Source: Marinobacterium rhizophilum DSM 18822 (GTDB lineage Bacteria; Pseudomonadota; Gammaproteobacteria; Pseudomonadales; Balneatricaceae). From it: DNA of 64,000 nt. Under the pieces are notes generated by a model. It worked only from the letters and a program-made list of their open reading frames with translations. It searched no databases and was not told the origin of the DNA. The DNA is taken from NCBI RefSeq assembly GCF_000378045.1, contig NZ_KB899093.1, positions 186,001 to 250,000 of the forward strand, given 5' to 3'. The translations under genes were made by a program, and so were the position numbers. Below are positions 33,995-43,316 of this stretch, piece by piece (position 1 is the first letter of the stretch; each line of letters begins with the position of its first letter).

Positions 33995-34927
33995 ATGCCC
34001 ATCAAGATTCCTGACCAGTTGCCAGCGGCCGATTTGTTGCGAAGCGAGAATATCTTCGTAATGAGTGAAAGCCGTGCGATGCATCAGGATGTGCGTCCGC
34101 TAAAAGTGCTGATTCTCAATCTGATGCCCAAGAAGATAGAAACCGAAAATCAGCTGGTGCGGCTGTTGTCCAACACGCCGCTGCAGGTGGGTATAGAGTT
34201 CCTGCGAATCGATAACCGGGAAAGTCGGCATACGCCTGCGGAGCATCTGGATAGCTTTTATCGCAATTTCGATGAAGTACGCGATAACAATTACGATGGG
34301 TTGATCATTACCGGCGCGCCTTTGGGGCTGGTGTCCTTTGAGGATGTTCTCTACTGGGATCAGGTGGAGGAAGTCATTCGCTGGTCCAGGCAGCATGTCA
34401 GCTCGACGCTGTTTCTGTGCTGGGCGGCCCAGGCCGGCCTGAAGGTGTTGTACGACCTGCCAAAACGCACACGTGAACAGAAGCTCTCAGGTGTCTATGA
34501 ACACAGCACGCTGCTGGCCAGTGACCCGCTGGTGCGTGGCTTTGATGATACCTTCCTGGCGCCGCACTCGCGCAATGCAGACTTCCCGGTGGACTTTATC
34601 GCCGAACACACCGACCTGCGGATACTGGCGAGTTCGCAAAGCGCAGGCAGCTATCTGATGGCGAGCCCTGACCGGCGGCAGGTCTATCTGACCGGGCATC
34701 CCGAATACGATGCCATGACGCTGGCACAGGAATATCAGCGCGACGTTGTGGCAGGTCTTGATCCGGTGTTGCCGCAGAATTATTTTCCCGCCGACGATGC
34801 CGAGCAGAAACCGCAAAACCGGTGGCGCAGCCACGGCAATCTGGTCTTTGCCAACTGGCTGAACTATTACGTGTACCAGATCACGCCGTTCGATCTGAGC
34901 GTGATGGCAACCAAGATAGACGAGTAA
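33995..34927 (+). CDS. metA: Homoserine O-succinyltransferase MetA
   Basis: 310 residues from ATG 33995 (AAGGAGA upstream). It activates homoserine for methionine synthesis. The catalytic C142 lies in [10 protein letters not shown], and H235 and E237 in LTGHPEYD. G111 in TGAPLGLV is the residue that in studied homologues favours succinyl-CoA over acetyl-CoA (which pairs with Glu), so succinyltransferase is preferred. No MetJ or SAM riboswitch element was identified. The gene is a single-gene unit next to a REP-rich gap. Confidence 0.92.
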   Translation: MPIKIPDQLPAADLLRSENIFVMSESRAMHQDVRPLKVLILNLMPKKIETENQLVRLLSNTPLQVGIEFLRIDNRESRHTPAEHLDSFYRNFDEVRDNNYDGLIITGAPLGLVSFEDVLYWDQVEEVIRWSRQHVSSTLFLCWAAQAGLKVLYDLPKRTREQKLSGVYEHSTLLASDPLVRGFDDTFLAPHSRNADFPVDFIAEHTDLRILASSQSAGSYLMASPDRRQVYLTGHPEYDAMTLAQEYQRDVVAGLDPVLPQNYFPADDAEQKPQNRWRSHGNLVFANWLNYYVYQITPFDLSVMATKIDE

Positions 34928-35110
34928 TCAGCAGCCTGTCGGACTTAACACTGATCTACTCGGCTCTGGCATCCTGCTTCGCCCTACCGCCTGCATCCAT
35001 GCAGTCGTGCGAAAAAGCCGATTCTCTCCGGTAAAGAGGGGTCATTTTTCGTACGCTTTATTGTTGTTAACCTGAACTGAAAATAGATTCATTCATGTCT
35101 CTATTCAGGG

Positions 35111-35179
35111 GTAGGAGCCCGGTCTCCGGGCGAATCGGGCGCTCACCACGCCCTGTTCGCCCGCGGAGCGGGCTCCACA
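35111..35179. repeat. REP-like hairpin pair (BIME)
   Basis: GTAGGAGCCCGGTCTCCGGG (35111 on) is followed in inverse orientation by a GAGCGGGCTCCAC-type copy (to 35179). The unit resembles Pseudomonas REP sequences, which begin GTAGGAGCGGGCTTGCCC. Two inverted REPs with a short spacer form a BIME. No RAYT transposase gene is visible in the window. Confidence 0.7.
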
Positions 35180-35197
35180 AATTTTCGGCACCGCTGC

Positions 35198-35245
35198 GGC
35201 TGACAATGTATTTGTCAGCCGGATCAATAAATAGAACCACTATTC
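35198..35245. repeat. Palindrome GGCTGACAA/TTGTCAGCC plus 18-base dispersed repeat
   Basis: GGCTGACAA (35198-35206) and TTGTCAGCC (35212-35220) form a perfect 9-bp dyad around 5 bases. The same arms recur at 58514-58548. Directly after it, 35228-35245 is the inverse of 1265-1282. Confidence 0.6.
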
Positions 35246-35532
35246 ACAAGCTACATCCCTGTAGCTTGCCCAGTGGGCAGCTATCGCTGTGTAAATTGGA
35301 AATCCTGCCGATTGACCGCCTCAAAAGAGCCCAAAACCTGCCTCATTCAATCGTCGGGAGCGATTGAACGTGCAAGCCCCGAAGGGGTGAAGCGCATGGA
35401 TGTGCTGAACAAATCGGTCTTTCCCTCGCTACGACCGGCCAAGCCCGACAAGCTGCTAGCCGAGTCGGCGGCTGAGGGCGCAACGCCGACCGAGTGGCGC
35501 AGCGTTGTGCAGGGATTGAACGCCTGTGGGCG

Positions 35533-36372
35533 CTAGTCGGCGTCGGTGAGTCGAATGCCATCGGCGCTGATGTCGATCAGACGTTGCTTGTAGAGCGTGC
35601 CGATCGCCATCTTGAACGCTTTCTTGCTGCTGCCGAACAGGCGTGTAATGACCTGAGGGTCTGTCTTGTCGTTCACGGCCATGTAACCCCCTTCAGCCTT
35701 AAGGCGTTCCAGAACCTGCCCCGCCAGTCCGCTGATCTTGCCGTAGCCCGGCTTGTCCAGGCATAAATCGAGCTTGCCGTCGGGACGGCACTGCTTGATG
35801 TAGCCCTGCAGTTTTTGTCCGAAGTGCAGGCGCTTGAACAGGTCGGACTGGTGAATCAGGCCCCAGTGCGTACCGTTCACAATCGCCTTGATGCCGAGGT
35901 CAGTACGGTTGGCAATGGTCAGGTCGACGGCTTCGCCGGCCGTGAACTGTGCCGGCGACTTATCCAGGAAGCGATCCAGCTTGGTGGTGGCCACAATGCG
36001 GTTGGTGATGTTATCCAGGTAGATGTGTACCAGGTAACTCTTGTCCTTCTGCAAGCGCACGGGCTGTTCCGAAAACGGCACCAGCAGCTGTTTGGGGAGC
36101 CCCCAGTCGAGAAAGGCGCCGACCGGCGTAACATCGGCGCAGCGCAGCAGGACAAAGTCACCGACCTGCGCCAGGGGCTTGTCGGTCGTGGCGATCAGGT
36201 AGTCTTCGGAGTCCAGATAGACAAAAACATCCAGGACATCGCCGACCTTGCAGTTGTCGGGCACGTAGCGTGCCGGCAGCAGGATCTCGCCGAGGTTTTC
36301 GCCATCCAGGTAAACACCGAATTCCTTTTCCTTGATAACGCGGAGGCTGTTGTAACGGCCGGTTTCGACCAT
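35533..36372 (-). CDS. cvfB: S1-type RNA-binding protein CvfB
   Basis: 279 residues with AAAGGA upstream of ATG 36372. The CvfB/YitL layout is visible: three S1-like OB folds in order, with GEILLPARYVPDN (domain 1), VGAFLDWGLPKQLLVPFSEQ (domain 2) and GIKAIVNGTHWGLIHQSDL (domain 3), then a winged-helix domain ending in VITRLFGSSKKAFKMAIGTLY. The protein binds RNA and affects virulence-gene expression in some bacteria. It lies upstream of nothing obvious; it is 84 bases from luxS on the same strand. Confidence 0.9.
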   Translation of the reverse strand: MVETGRYNSLRVIKEKEFGVYLDGENLGEILLPARYVPDNCKVGDVLDVFVYLDSEDYLIATTDKPLAQVGDFVLLRCADVTPVGAFLDWGLPKQLLVPFSEQPVRLQKDKSYLVHIYLDNITNRIVATTKLDRFLDKSPAQFTAGEAVDLTIANRTDLGIKAIVNGTHWGLIHQSDLFKRLHFGQKLQGYIKQCRPDGKLDLCLDKPGYGKISGLAGQVLERLKAEGGYMAVNDKTDPQVITRLFGSSKKAFKMAIGTLYKQRLIDISADGIRLTDAD

Positions 36373-36456
36373 GCTGTCTGTCCTTTCTTGAGGGGCGGCG
36401 GGGAGCAGAAACGCGACGCCCGGGCCGCGTGTTCGGTGAAGACTGAAATGGCTGGC

Positions 36457-36969
36457 TCAGGAATGCTTGGCCAGAAATTCCTCATCCAGCTTGAGTTGCT
36501 GGTTGCTGTTGACGCCAACGCCGCGGCGGCGAATGTTTTCGGCGATCTGCTTGGCTTCTTCCAGCGAATGCATCTGGTAGGTGCCGCACTGGTACACGTT
36601 CAGCTCGGGGATCTTGTTCTGATCCTGCACGGCCAGCACATCATCCATGGCGGCGAGCCAGGCGGCAGCAACACGGGCTTCATCGGGCTGGCCGATCAGG
36701 CTCATGTAAAAACCGGTGCGACAGCCCATGGGGGAGATGTCGATGATCTCTACACCCTGTCCATTGAGGTGGTCACGCATGAAGCCTGCAAACAGGTGCT
36801 CCAGCGTGTGGATACCCTTTTCGCTGAGGATCTCTTCGTTGGGTACGCAGAAGCGCAGATCGAATACGGTAATGGTATCGCCGCCCGGGGTGGTCATGGT
36901 CTTGGCGACACGTACGGCCGGCGCTGCCATGCGAGTGTGGTCTACGGTAAAGCTGTCGAGCAGTGGCAT
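36457..36969 (-). CDS. luxS: S-ribosylhomocysteine lyase LuxS
   Basis: 170 residues from ATG 36969 (AGAGGAC upstream). The zinc site has H54 and H58 (IHTLEH) and a Cys in YQCGTYQ; the catalytic C83 is in PMGCRTGFY. Full length for LuxS. It converts S-ribosylhomocysteine to homocysteine and DPD, the autoinducer-2 precursor. The gene ends before cvfB and may be co-transcribed with it. No sequence feature points to a specific AI-2 receptor in the window. Confidence 0.95.
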   Translation of the reverse strand: MPLLDSFTVDHTRMAAPAVRVAKTMTTPGGDTITVFDLRFCVPNEEILSEKGIHTLEHLFAGFMRDHLNGQGVEIIDISPMGCRTGFYMSLIGQPDEARVAAAWLAAMDDVLAVQDQNKIPELNVYQCGTYQMHSLEEAKQIAENIRRRGVGVNSNQQLKLDEEFLAKHS

Positions 36970-37095
36970 GCTATGTCCTCTTGAATCTTGTCGATGGGGT
37001 CGCGAATGCACCCATTATCCCAGTCCGGCGAAGCCAATACTACCGCGGCACTGCCTATGATTAGCGCAGGCGGACCAGGCAGTGGGCGGCGCGGA

Positions 37096-37911
37096 TCAGA
37101 TCGGCTTGAGCTGGTTGAGCAGACGCTGCAGCGGAATGCCCAGGGCCTTGCCCAGTTGTTTGGCCTGTGGCTGCAAGCGCCGCGGATTGTTTTGTGGCAG
37201 GCCGCCCTTGAATGCGAGCACGATAAGGTTGCCGCCATTCACCGGGCAAAGCAGGCACTGGCCGTCGAACAGGTCTTTCATTCGTGCCAGTGCCGAGCGA
37301 TTGCGGGCCTGGCCCTGATCCCACAGGTTGAGTACCAGCATGCCCTGCTCGTTAAGCATATCGTAGCAGTCAGTCTGGAAATCCTTCTCCAGCTGAATCA
37401 ATTGCATGCCATCATCCAGGTAGAGGTCGCTGAAAATGATATCGGTCTTGATCTCGCCGCGGGCGGCAAAGGCCTCGGCATCGTCAATGTGCAGCGTAAA
37501 GCGGTCGGTTTCTGTCAGTGAGAGCCAGTTCCGCGCCGTATCCACCACACTCTGGCGCAGCTCGACGACCGTCAGTTGCATCGTGGCATCGTAGGCCTGC
37601 AGGCAGTTGCTGAGATTGCCGCCACCCAGTCCAAACAGGGAAACATGTGCGGGGTTCGGGTTATAAAGCAGAGCCAGCAACATGGCCTGCACATATTCAA
37701 ACACCGGCAGGGCCGGGTCTGTCATGTCGATACAGCTCTGCTCGCCACCGTCGCCAAAGGACAGGTAGCGCCGGGGGCCGTCTTCCAGTACGGATACCGG
37801 GCCCCATTCGTCGTAGCTGCGATGCACTTCCTGACCGGGCAGGGAGTTACGTATGGCCCGATGCGATTCGTCGGAATCGGTGGCAGCAAAATATTCGAGC
37901 ATCGAGGACAT
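37096..37911 (-). CDS. Spermidine synthase-like methyltransferase-fold protein
   Basis: 271 residues from ATG 37911, with AGGA about 8 bases upstream; a TTG at 37932 is the alternative. The Rossmann-like core shows SLFGLGGGNLSNCL (nucleotide/SAM-type loop), VVELRQSVVDTARN and DIIFSDLYLD. It resembles spermidine synthase family proteins that lack the classical HxYHE-type catalytic surroundings, so polyamine synthase activity is not assured. It is a single-gene unit between luxS and a 530-base gap. Confidence 0.72.
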   Translation of the reverse strand: MSSMLEYFAATDSDESHRAIRNSLPGQEVHRSYDEWGPVSVLEDGPRRYLSFGDGGEQSCIDMTDPALPVFEYVQAMLLALLYNPNPAHVSLFGLGGGNLSNCLQAYDATMQLTVVELRQSVVDTARNWLSLTETDRFTLHIDDAEAFAARGEIKTDIIFSDLYLDDGMQLIQLEKDFQTDCYDMLNEQGMLVLNLWDQGQARNRSALARMKDLFDGQCLLCPVNGGNLIVLAFKGGLPQNNPRRLQPQAKQLGKALGIPLQRLLNQLKPI

Positions 37912-38128
37912 GGAGTTTCCTGGGGAGGTCAATTTTCAGGCGCCAATTGTACTCTGCCTGTCGTGGCAGGGAAGCCTTGCGGCGCGACGAAGAGCAGCGG
38001 TAAATCGTGCCTCTGAAAAAAATCGAACAATTGTTTAATTTTTTCGATATCCACGGGAACCGAATGCTCCATTGTTTTGTCTTAACGTACGCAAGCGAGA
38101 AGTTCTCCAGCAGAGTTTCCAAGTTTCG

Positions 38129-38153
38129 GCGGCCCCAGTGGCCGCTTTTTTTT
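38129..38153 (+). terminator. Orphan rho-independent terminator on plus strand
   Basis: GCGGCC (38129-38134) and GGCCGC (38140-38145) flank CCAGT and are followed by eight T residues. No plus-strand coding frame lies upstream within about 200 bases, so it may end a small RNA. Confidence 0.7.
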
Positions 38154-38280
38154 GGGCCTGTGAAAAACGACCGGGCGTGAGCGGCAATGGGCTGAGCTGC
38201 CCGCTCAACATCTGTCGAACAGGTGGGCAGTCGATACAGCGCAGCGGGAAAGTCGAAAAAACGCGGGTAAAATTAAAAAG

Positions 38281-38309
38281 GCATCGCGGCGCTTGTGGCG
38301 CCGCGATGC
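38281..38309 (-). terminator. Terminator for the DUF1329/DUF1302 operon
   Basis: GCATCGCGGCGC and GCGCCGCGATGC form a perfect 12-bp stem with loop TTGTG. On the minus strand it is followed by CTTTTTAATTT, a T-rich tail placed about 130 bases after the stop at 38444. Confidence 0.85.
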
Positions 38310-38443
38310 CCGGTATTCCGCAGGATGTCGCGGTAGGCGGGCTATTGTAATGATCTCGCGTCAAAAGTGAAGATATTTAGGTCCCGTTGATATTTGCGCA
38401 AGCCGTATTGAGGGTTTTCGCCGCGTGACCCTGGCGGCAAGGT

Positions 38444-39799
38444 CTATCGCTTACCCATGCGGCGAACGGCCTGAGGGGTAAAGTCGCTGTGTGAAAAACG
38501 TTGACTGAAATCGAAGCCGATACCTTCCTCGTTGGTCAGGCTGCCCACCAGGTAGCGGCCGGATTGCAGGTCATAGAGGGCTTCGGCAACCAGCCAGGGC
38601 ACCTGTACATCGCGGTACTGGAACTGGTGCGCCTCGCCAACCCGCCAGAGTTCGCCGCGGCCATCGTAATGATCCACTACGCTGGCCTGCCAGCTGTCCT
38701 CGTCAATATAGAAGACCCGCTTGGCATAGATATGGCGCTCGCCGTTCTTCAGGGTTGCTTCTACCTTCCATACACGATGCAGCTCATAGCGGGTCAGGTC
38801 GGGATTGATATGGCCCGGCTGCAGGATCTGCTCGTACTTGAGCGCGCGGTCGGCCAGCTTGAAGCTGTTATAGGGAATATAGAGCTCCTGCTTGCCGATC
38901 AATTTCCAGTCGTAACGGTCCGGTGCGCCATTGAACAGGTCCAGGTTGTCGGTGGTGCGCTGGCCGTCGGTCGCGGTGCCGGGTGCATCGTAGGCCACTT
39001 CTGGCGCGCGGCGAACGCGTCGCTGACCGGCATTATAGGTCCAGGCCTGGCGGGGCTGGCTGACCTGATCCATGGTCTCATGTACCAGCAGGATATTGCC
39101 GGTCAGACGGGCTGGCGCCTGCACTTCCTGCACGAAATAGAACAGGATGTTATCGTCCTTGGCGCTGTCCGCGTCGTTTTCCAGGTACGCCGGCCAAGTC
39201 ATCTTTTCGTTTATTTTCACCGCTGTAAAGCTGCCATTGGCCTGCACCGGAACCTGCACAAAGGTGCGCTCCAGGGCGCCGCCGCGGTAGCGGGTAATGT
39301 GATTCCAGATCACCTCGAGGCCGTTTTTTGGCACCGGGAAGGCACTGCCCTCCTGCAGGTTTTGTATGCCGTAACCATTGTCCGTGAGGGCCGCGGAGGC
39401 CGCATTCTGGCGAATGGTGGCATAGACCGATTCAGGGTAGGCGGCCGTACGGTGGGTGGGGTACACGCTCATCCTGTAACTGTCGGGGTAGCGCTTGAAC
39501 ATCGCTATCTGGCCTGGCGACAGTTTGTCGGCATGGCTGTCGATATTCGCTGCGGTGATGGTAAAGAGCGCCTGTTCCTGGGCATAGGGGTCGTTGTAGC
39601 GATCGCCACTGGAGGCCGGCAGGCCACCATCCCAGGCTGGAATGGTGCCTTGCGCATTGCCGGCCCTCTCGGCGCCGACCGGGGTCAGCTCAGTGCCGAG
39701 CTGTGTCAACTGCTGCTCCGAAACAGCGGCCTGCAGACTGCCGCTGAGCAGACAGTTCAAGGCGGTGGCTGTAAGTAGGGGGATTATTCTTGTCGTCAT
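38444..39799 (-). CDS. DUF1329 periplasmic protein
   Basis: 451 residues with a signal peptide (cut near SLQA-A). The DUF1329 hallmark PAWDGGLP near residue 55, followed by KLSPGQIAMFKRYPDSYRM and the ITRYRGGALERTF segment, is present. Family members occur beside DUF1302 proteins and RND transporters in gammaproteobacteria and are linked to sterol, hydrocarbon or xenobiotic handling. It follows the DUF1302 gene after about 26 bases and ends at the terminator at 38281. Function is otherwise unknown. Confidence 0.88.
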   Translation of the reverse strand: MTTRIIPLLTATALNCLLSGSLQAAVSEQQLTQLGTELTPVGAERAGNAQGTIPAWDGGLPASSGDRYNDPYAQEQALFTITAANIDSHADKLSPGQIAMFKRYPDSYRMSVYPTHRTAAYPESVYATIRQNAASAALTDNGYGIQNLQEGSAFPVPKNGLEVIWNHITRYRGGALERTFVQVPVQANGSFTAVKINEKMTWPAYLENDADSAKDDNILFYFVQEVQAPARLTGNILLVHETMDQVSQPRQAWTYNAGQRRVRRAPEVAYDAPGTATDGQRTTDNLDLFNGAPDRYDWKLIGKQELYIPYNSFKLADRALKYEQILQPGHINPDLTRYELHRVWKVEATLKNGERHIYAKRVFYIDEDSWQASVVDHYDGRGELWRVGEAHQFQYRDVQVPWLVAEALYDLQSGRYLVGSLTNEEGIGFDFSQRFSHSDFTPQAVRRMGKR

Positions 39800-39825
39800 G
39801 TTGTCGCTCCGCTTGCAGTCAGGTT

Positions 39826-41634
39826 TCAGAACGCCACCGAGGCACTGAGTGATACAAAATCTCTGTCTTCCAGTTCGTTATAGTTGCCGCCGAAGAAGTT
39901 GGTGTAGGCGAGTTGTACCGCGTACTGGTTCAGGTATTCCCCGGTGAGGCTCAGGCTGAGTGTTTTCTGATCTTCCGCGAAAGAGGCGCCCGGCTGAGGC
40001 CCATAGCCCTCGAGACCGTGCTTGAAGCTGATTTCGGGTTTCAGGCTGATGCCGGCAAGAGCATTGGGGTATTCCAGAGAACCTCGCGCTACATAGCCGT
40101 ACGAATCTGAGGTGACAAAGCCGTCATTGTCACCGGCGGTATAGCCAAAGACGCCATTACGACCATATTTCAGGGCGTCGGCGCTCTCATCAAAGTTGTG
40201 AATATGGGTCCAGGCAAGTTCACCCACCAGGCTCAGACGACTGGCGCCCAGCACACGGTCGTAGAGTTTGACAAAGGTGGTTTGTAACTGGGTCACGTCA
40301 AACGCCGTGTAGCCGTGAATTTCCGAGCCGAAGGGGACCGAGGCGCCGGTGAGCCGGTCGATGCCATTGTTGCCGGTGGCGCCGTTAGTCAGAATGCCGG
40401 CGACCAGCAGCGGGCCGTTGATCTGAATCGGCAGATCCCGCTTGTGACTGATCTCGCCGGACCAGGCCAGGTCGCCCAGGCTGGTGTTGAAGCTTAGCCC
40501 CAGCAGGCGAATATCTTCCGGATATTCGATGAAGTACTCGGAGGCAAGGGTTTCGGGCAGGCCCAGGCCTGCCAGCGCGGCATTGAATTTCTTCACCCCA
40601 CTGCTGATCGGCAGGCGACTGTGGTATTGCGCTGCATACAGACCAAACTCGGTGTTATTGAGCTCTTCGGCAAAGTAGCGCAGGGCGAGGCCGAACTGGC
40701 CATCATCATCGGCCTCGCGGTGGCCGTCTGCATTACGCTTCACCACCAGCGGTGCCGCAGAGTTGAAGTAGGCCTGGTCGTCCAGGAAATTCAGTGAGCC
40801 GCTGTTGATGCGGATGCCGTCGCAGCCTTCGGCGCCAAAATCGTTGGTGGAAAAGTAGGTACCGCAGCCATCGATGGCGGTTGCCTCCCACTGGAACTGA
40901 TAGAAGCCCTCGAGGCTGAGGTTGTCGGTCAGGCCGATGGATGCAAACGCCATATTAACGGGCAGCAGGCCCTCTTTAACCTCGGCGCCGGCACGCCGAA
41001 AGGCGTTCACGTCAAAGGGGTTAATGACATTGATGCCACCCTGGATGAAGCTGCTTTCGCCCCAGTTGACGACCTGGCGTCCGAGCCTCAGGTCAAGCGG
41101 CATGCCGTCGAGATCATATTCGCCATACCAGTAGGCATCGAGCAGCTCGATGCCGGAAAACTTGGCGAAGTCGTTGAAGTTAGAATCGTTCAGTTCGGCG
41201 CCGGGTTCATAGCCATTGGGAGCGTGGCCGTGGTCGCGGCTGCCGTTTTCAAGCTCGGCATCGAACCAGTATTTGCCCCGGGCAAAAAATCCCATGTCGC
41301 CATAGCGCAGCTCCAGATCATGCACGCCCTTGACGATGCTGGAAAAAGTTTCCCCCTGGCGGAAGTTCTGGTTGGCATCATCGTAGCTGCCGGACCCCTT
41401 GCCAGTGCCGCCGTTCGGTTCGGAAATCAGGCTCTGTTTGGCGTCATTCAGGCGCCAGCTTGCGCCGGCCGAGAGCTGGGAGTCGAGTCGACCTTCGACT
41501 TTACCAAGCTGAAATTCGACGGCGGCGGCCGGTGCGACTGCGCCGGCAAGCAGAAGTGCACAGGCGAGTGGCTGCAGGATGAATGCAGGGGTTCTACAGT
41601 GCGAGGGTGTACTAACCCCGTTATTTGTTGCCAT
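39826..41634 (-). CDS. DUF1302 outer-membrane-type protein
   Basis: 602 residues from ATG 41634 (AAGGTG upstream). A signal peptide ends near AVA-PAAAVEFQLG. The rest is beta-rich with repeated aromatic and Gly/Asp turns, ends in aromatic LSASVAF as outer-membrane porins do, and has the DUF1302 motif RLGRQVVNWGES. It probably forms an outer-membrane channel for a hydrophobic substrate. It is transcribed ahead of the DUF1329 gene and diverges from the AraC regulator at 41894, which likely controls it. The 260-base shared promoter region is AT-rich. Confidence 0.88.
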   Translation of the reverse strand: MATNNGVSTPSHCRTPAFILQPLACALLLAGAVAPAAAVEFQLGKVEGRLDSQLSAGASWRLNDAKQSLISEPNGGTGKGSGSYDDANQNFRQGETFSSIVKGVHDLELRYGDMGFFARGKYWFDAELENGSRDHGHAPNGYEPGAELNDSNFNDFAKFSGIELLDAYWYGEYDLDGMPLDLRLGRQVVNWGESSFIQGGINVINPFDVNAFRRAGAEVKEGLLPVNMAFASIGLTDNLSLEGFYQFQWEATAIDGCGTYFSTNDFGAEGCDGIRINSGSLNFLDDQAYFNSAAPLVVKRNADGHREADDDGQFGLALRYFAEELNNTEFGLYAAQYHSRLPISSGVKKFNAALAGLGLPETLASEYFIEYPEDIRLLGLSFNTSLGDLAWSGEISHKRDLPIQINGPLLVAGILTNGATGNNGIDRLTGASVPFGSEIHGYTAFDVTQLQTTFVKLYDRVLGASRLSLVGELAWTHIHNFDESADALKYGRNGVFGYTAGDNDGFVTSDSYGYVARGSLEYPNALAGISLKPEISFKHGLEGYGPQPGASFAEDQKTLSLSLTGEYLNQYAVQLAYTNFFGGNYNELEDRDFVSLSASVAF

Positions 41635-41893
41635 TTCGTTCACCTTGGCTTTTTATTGTTGTGCGGTAAGGGTACTCATCAAGCGGGCAGTTAAAGATCT
41701 TCCCATAAAAACGGTTACTTAGAGCAGGGAAGTTAAACTGTTGGCGTTGATGCGAGCTGTCAGTTTTGACGAATTAGGTATCATTGAACAATAACAATTA
41801 ACATCAGAATAACTGACAAATGAACGCGAGCCCGGGATCTGGCAAGGCTATTGGGCCCTGAGGAATGGATAAATTGCATTAAGAGGTATGTTT

Positions 41894-42952
41894 ATGGATC
41901 GCAAGATCACCGTTCCTGCGGGCTACGTGCGTCACCTGCTGACCCAGGCCCGGGCACAGGGGCTGGACGTGGCTGGGTTGCTGCAGCAGGTGGGTATCGC
42001 TCCCGAGGAGGTCGAGCAGGATCAGGCATTTTCAGCCGTCAAGTTTGGGGCGTTGTACCAGCACATCATGTGGAGCGCGCAGGATGAGTTTTTCGGCATG
42101 CTCAGCTCCGGCAAAGTGCCCAACGGCACTTTCCGGTTGATGTGCCACTGTATCATTCACTGTCGCTCCCTGGAGCGGGCCATCTGGCGCTGCGGGGATT
42201 TCCTCGATATTTGCCGAGGTACATTGGCTAAACCGGTACTGGTGCGCAAGGGGCGCTATGCCAAGCTATCGTTGTCGCCGGTGGAACACGTTGACCTGGA
42301 CAGCTTTAATCACCTGCTGCAGGAACAGCCGGCGGAAAAGATACGCACCTCGCTGTCAATATGGCACCATTTTATCAGCTGGCTGATTGGCAACCGGCTG
42401 GAGCTCAAGGCAGCCTATTTCATGTTTGATGAGCCTGAGGGTGCGGAGCACTACCGAACCCTGTTTCAGTCCGAGGTAAAATTCAGCCAGCATGAGAATG
42501 CGCTAATCTTTCCGCAGCGCTTCCTGGACTATCCCGTCGTGCAGACGGAAGAAACGCTGCGCGGCTTCCTGAAAACGGCTCCCTATCAGCTGATTGTCAT
42601 GGTCGATGATGACCAGAGCCTGAAGGCACAGGTGGTGGCCATGATCGGCAAGGACTTCAGCCGGGAGCTGCCAGGTTCTGAAGAGGTGGCGCGGGCGGTG
42701 AACATGTCGGTGTCGACCCTGCGCCGGCGCCTGCTGGACGAAGGTACCTCATACCAAGCAATCAAGGATGACTGTCGCAAGGCTGCCGCCATGAACTACA
42801 TGAACTCGCCGCAGCTGGCCATCAATGATGTGGCGGCGCTGATGGGATTTGACGAGCCGTCAGCGTTCTTCCGCTCATTCAAGAAGTGGACCGGCATGAC
42901 GCCGGGTGAATACCGCAAGAGTGAAACCTTTCGTGGGCTGTACGAAAAGTAG
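41894..42952 (+). CDS. AraC family transcriptional regulator
   Basis: 352 residues from the second ATG (41894), which has AAGAGG at a good distance; ATG 41888 is too close. Residues ~15-200 form an effector-binding domain of the arabinose-binding-like type found in AraC proteins of oil and lipid pathways. The last ~100 residues are two helix-turn-helix motifs: VARAVNMSVSTLRRRL and INDVAALMGFDEPSAFFRSFKKWTG, then the TPGEYR ending. It is divergent from the DUF1302/DUF1329 operon and is its most likely regulator. No other target is suggested. Confidence 0.9.
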   Translation: MDRKITVPAGYVRHLLTQARAQGLDVAGLLQQVGIAPEEVEQDQAFSAVKFGALYQHIMWSAQDEFFGMLSSGKVPNGTFRLMCHCIIHCRSLERAIWRCGDFLDICRGTLAKPVLVRKGRYAKLSLSPVEHVDLDSFNHLLQEQPAEKIRTSLSIWHHFISWLIGNRLELKAAYFMFDEPEGAEHYRTLFQSEVKFSQHENALIFPQRFLDYPVVQTEETLRGFLKTAPYQLIVMVDDDQSLKAQVVAMIGKDFSRELPGSEEVARAVNMSVSTLRRRLLDEGTSYQAIKDDCRKAAAMNYMNSPQLAINDVAALMGFDEPSAFFRSFKKWTGMTPGEYRKSETFRGLYEK

Positions 42953-43080
42953 GGCGGTTCGTACTTTTCCCGGCACTGGTTACAGGCTGCCAGGCCGCCG
43001 CCTGAGTGCGTTCTGTGGGCCGCCTGTTGCGTGGCTTTTAAGAAAAGCTAAATATTTATAAGAAACAGCCTGTTAGGCTG

Positions 43081-43108
43081 TTGACAGTGAAATTCATTCG
43101 GGTAATAT
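43081..43108 (+). promoter_or_regulatory. Promoter of the tRNA operon
   Basis: TTGACA (43081-43086) and TAATAT (43103-43108) with a 16-base spacer, followed by a GC-rich discriminator (ACGCGCCCC). The placement, 16 bases before the first tRNA, fits a stringently controlled stable-RNA promoter. Confidence 0.75.
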
Positions 43109-43123
43109 ACGCGCCCCTCCTTC

Positions 43124-43211
43124 GGAGGGATGGCTGAGTGGCCGAAAGCACCGGTCTTGAAAACCGGCGAGTCGAGAGGCTCCCTGGGTTCGAATCCCAG
43201 TCCCTCCGCCA
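43124..43211 (+). tRNA. tRNA-Ser (anticodon TGA)
   Basis: 88 bases with encoded CCA end. The anticodon loop is CTTGAAA (TGA) between GGT and ACC stems. A long variable arm (GGCGAGTCGAGAGGCTCC), as in class II tRNAs, confirms serine. Acceptor ends GGAGGGA and TCCCTCCG pair. Confidence 0.97.
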
Positions 43212-43232
43212 TTGAAGGAGTAATGCTGTCGT

Positions 43233-43308
43233 TCCCTGATAGCTCAGTTGGTAGAGCAGTAGACTGTTAATCTATTGGTCGCTGGTTCGAGTCCAGCTCG
43301 GGGAGCCA
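43233..43308 (+). tRNA. tRNA-Asn (anticodon GTT)
   Basis: 76 bases with CCA encoded. The anticodon loop CTGTTAA contains GTT, decoding AAC and AAU. Acceptor TCCCTGA pairs with TCGGGGA, allowing one G-T pair. D-loop AGCTCAGTTGGTAGAGC and T-arm GTTCGAGTC are normal. Confidence 0.97.
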
Positions 43309-43316
43309 CAAAAAGT

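Larger units (their letters stand above)
34928..35532. other. Repeat-rich intergenic region
   Basis: 600 bases with no gene I can support. It contains a REP hairpin pair (35111-35179), a palindrome and 18-base repeat (35198-35245), and an open frame at 35273-35536 whose translation (Ala/Arg/Pro/Ser-rich) does not resemble a protein domain. Confidence 0.55.
37912..38443. other. Intergenic region with a plus-strand terminator and a minus-strand terminator
   Basis: About 530 bases. It holds two hairpins: 38129-38153 (plus strand, T8 tail) and 38281-38309 (minus strand, ending the DUF1329/DUF1302 operon). No plus-strand gene precedes the first hairpin. Confidence 0.6.

Noticed and set aside
35273-35536. 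Small plus-strand frame in the metA-cvfB gap
   Set aside because: Ala/Arg/Ser/Pro-rich translation, no ribosome site and no domain pattern; probably not a gene.
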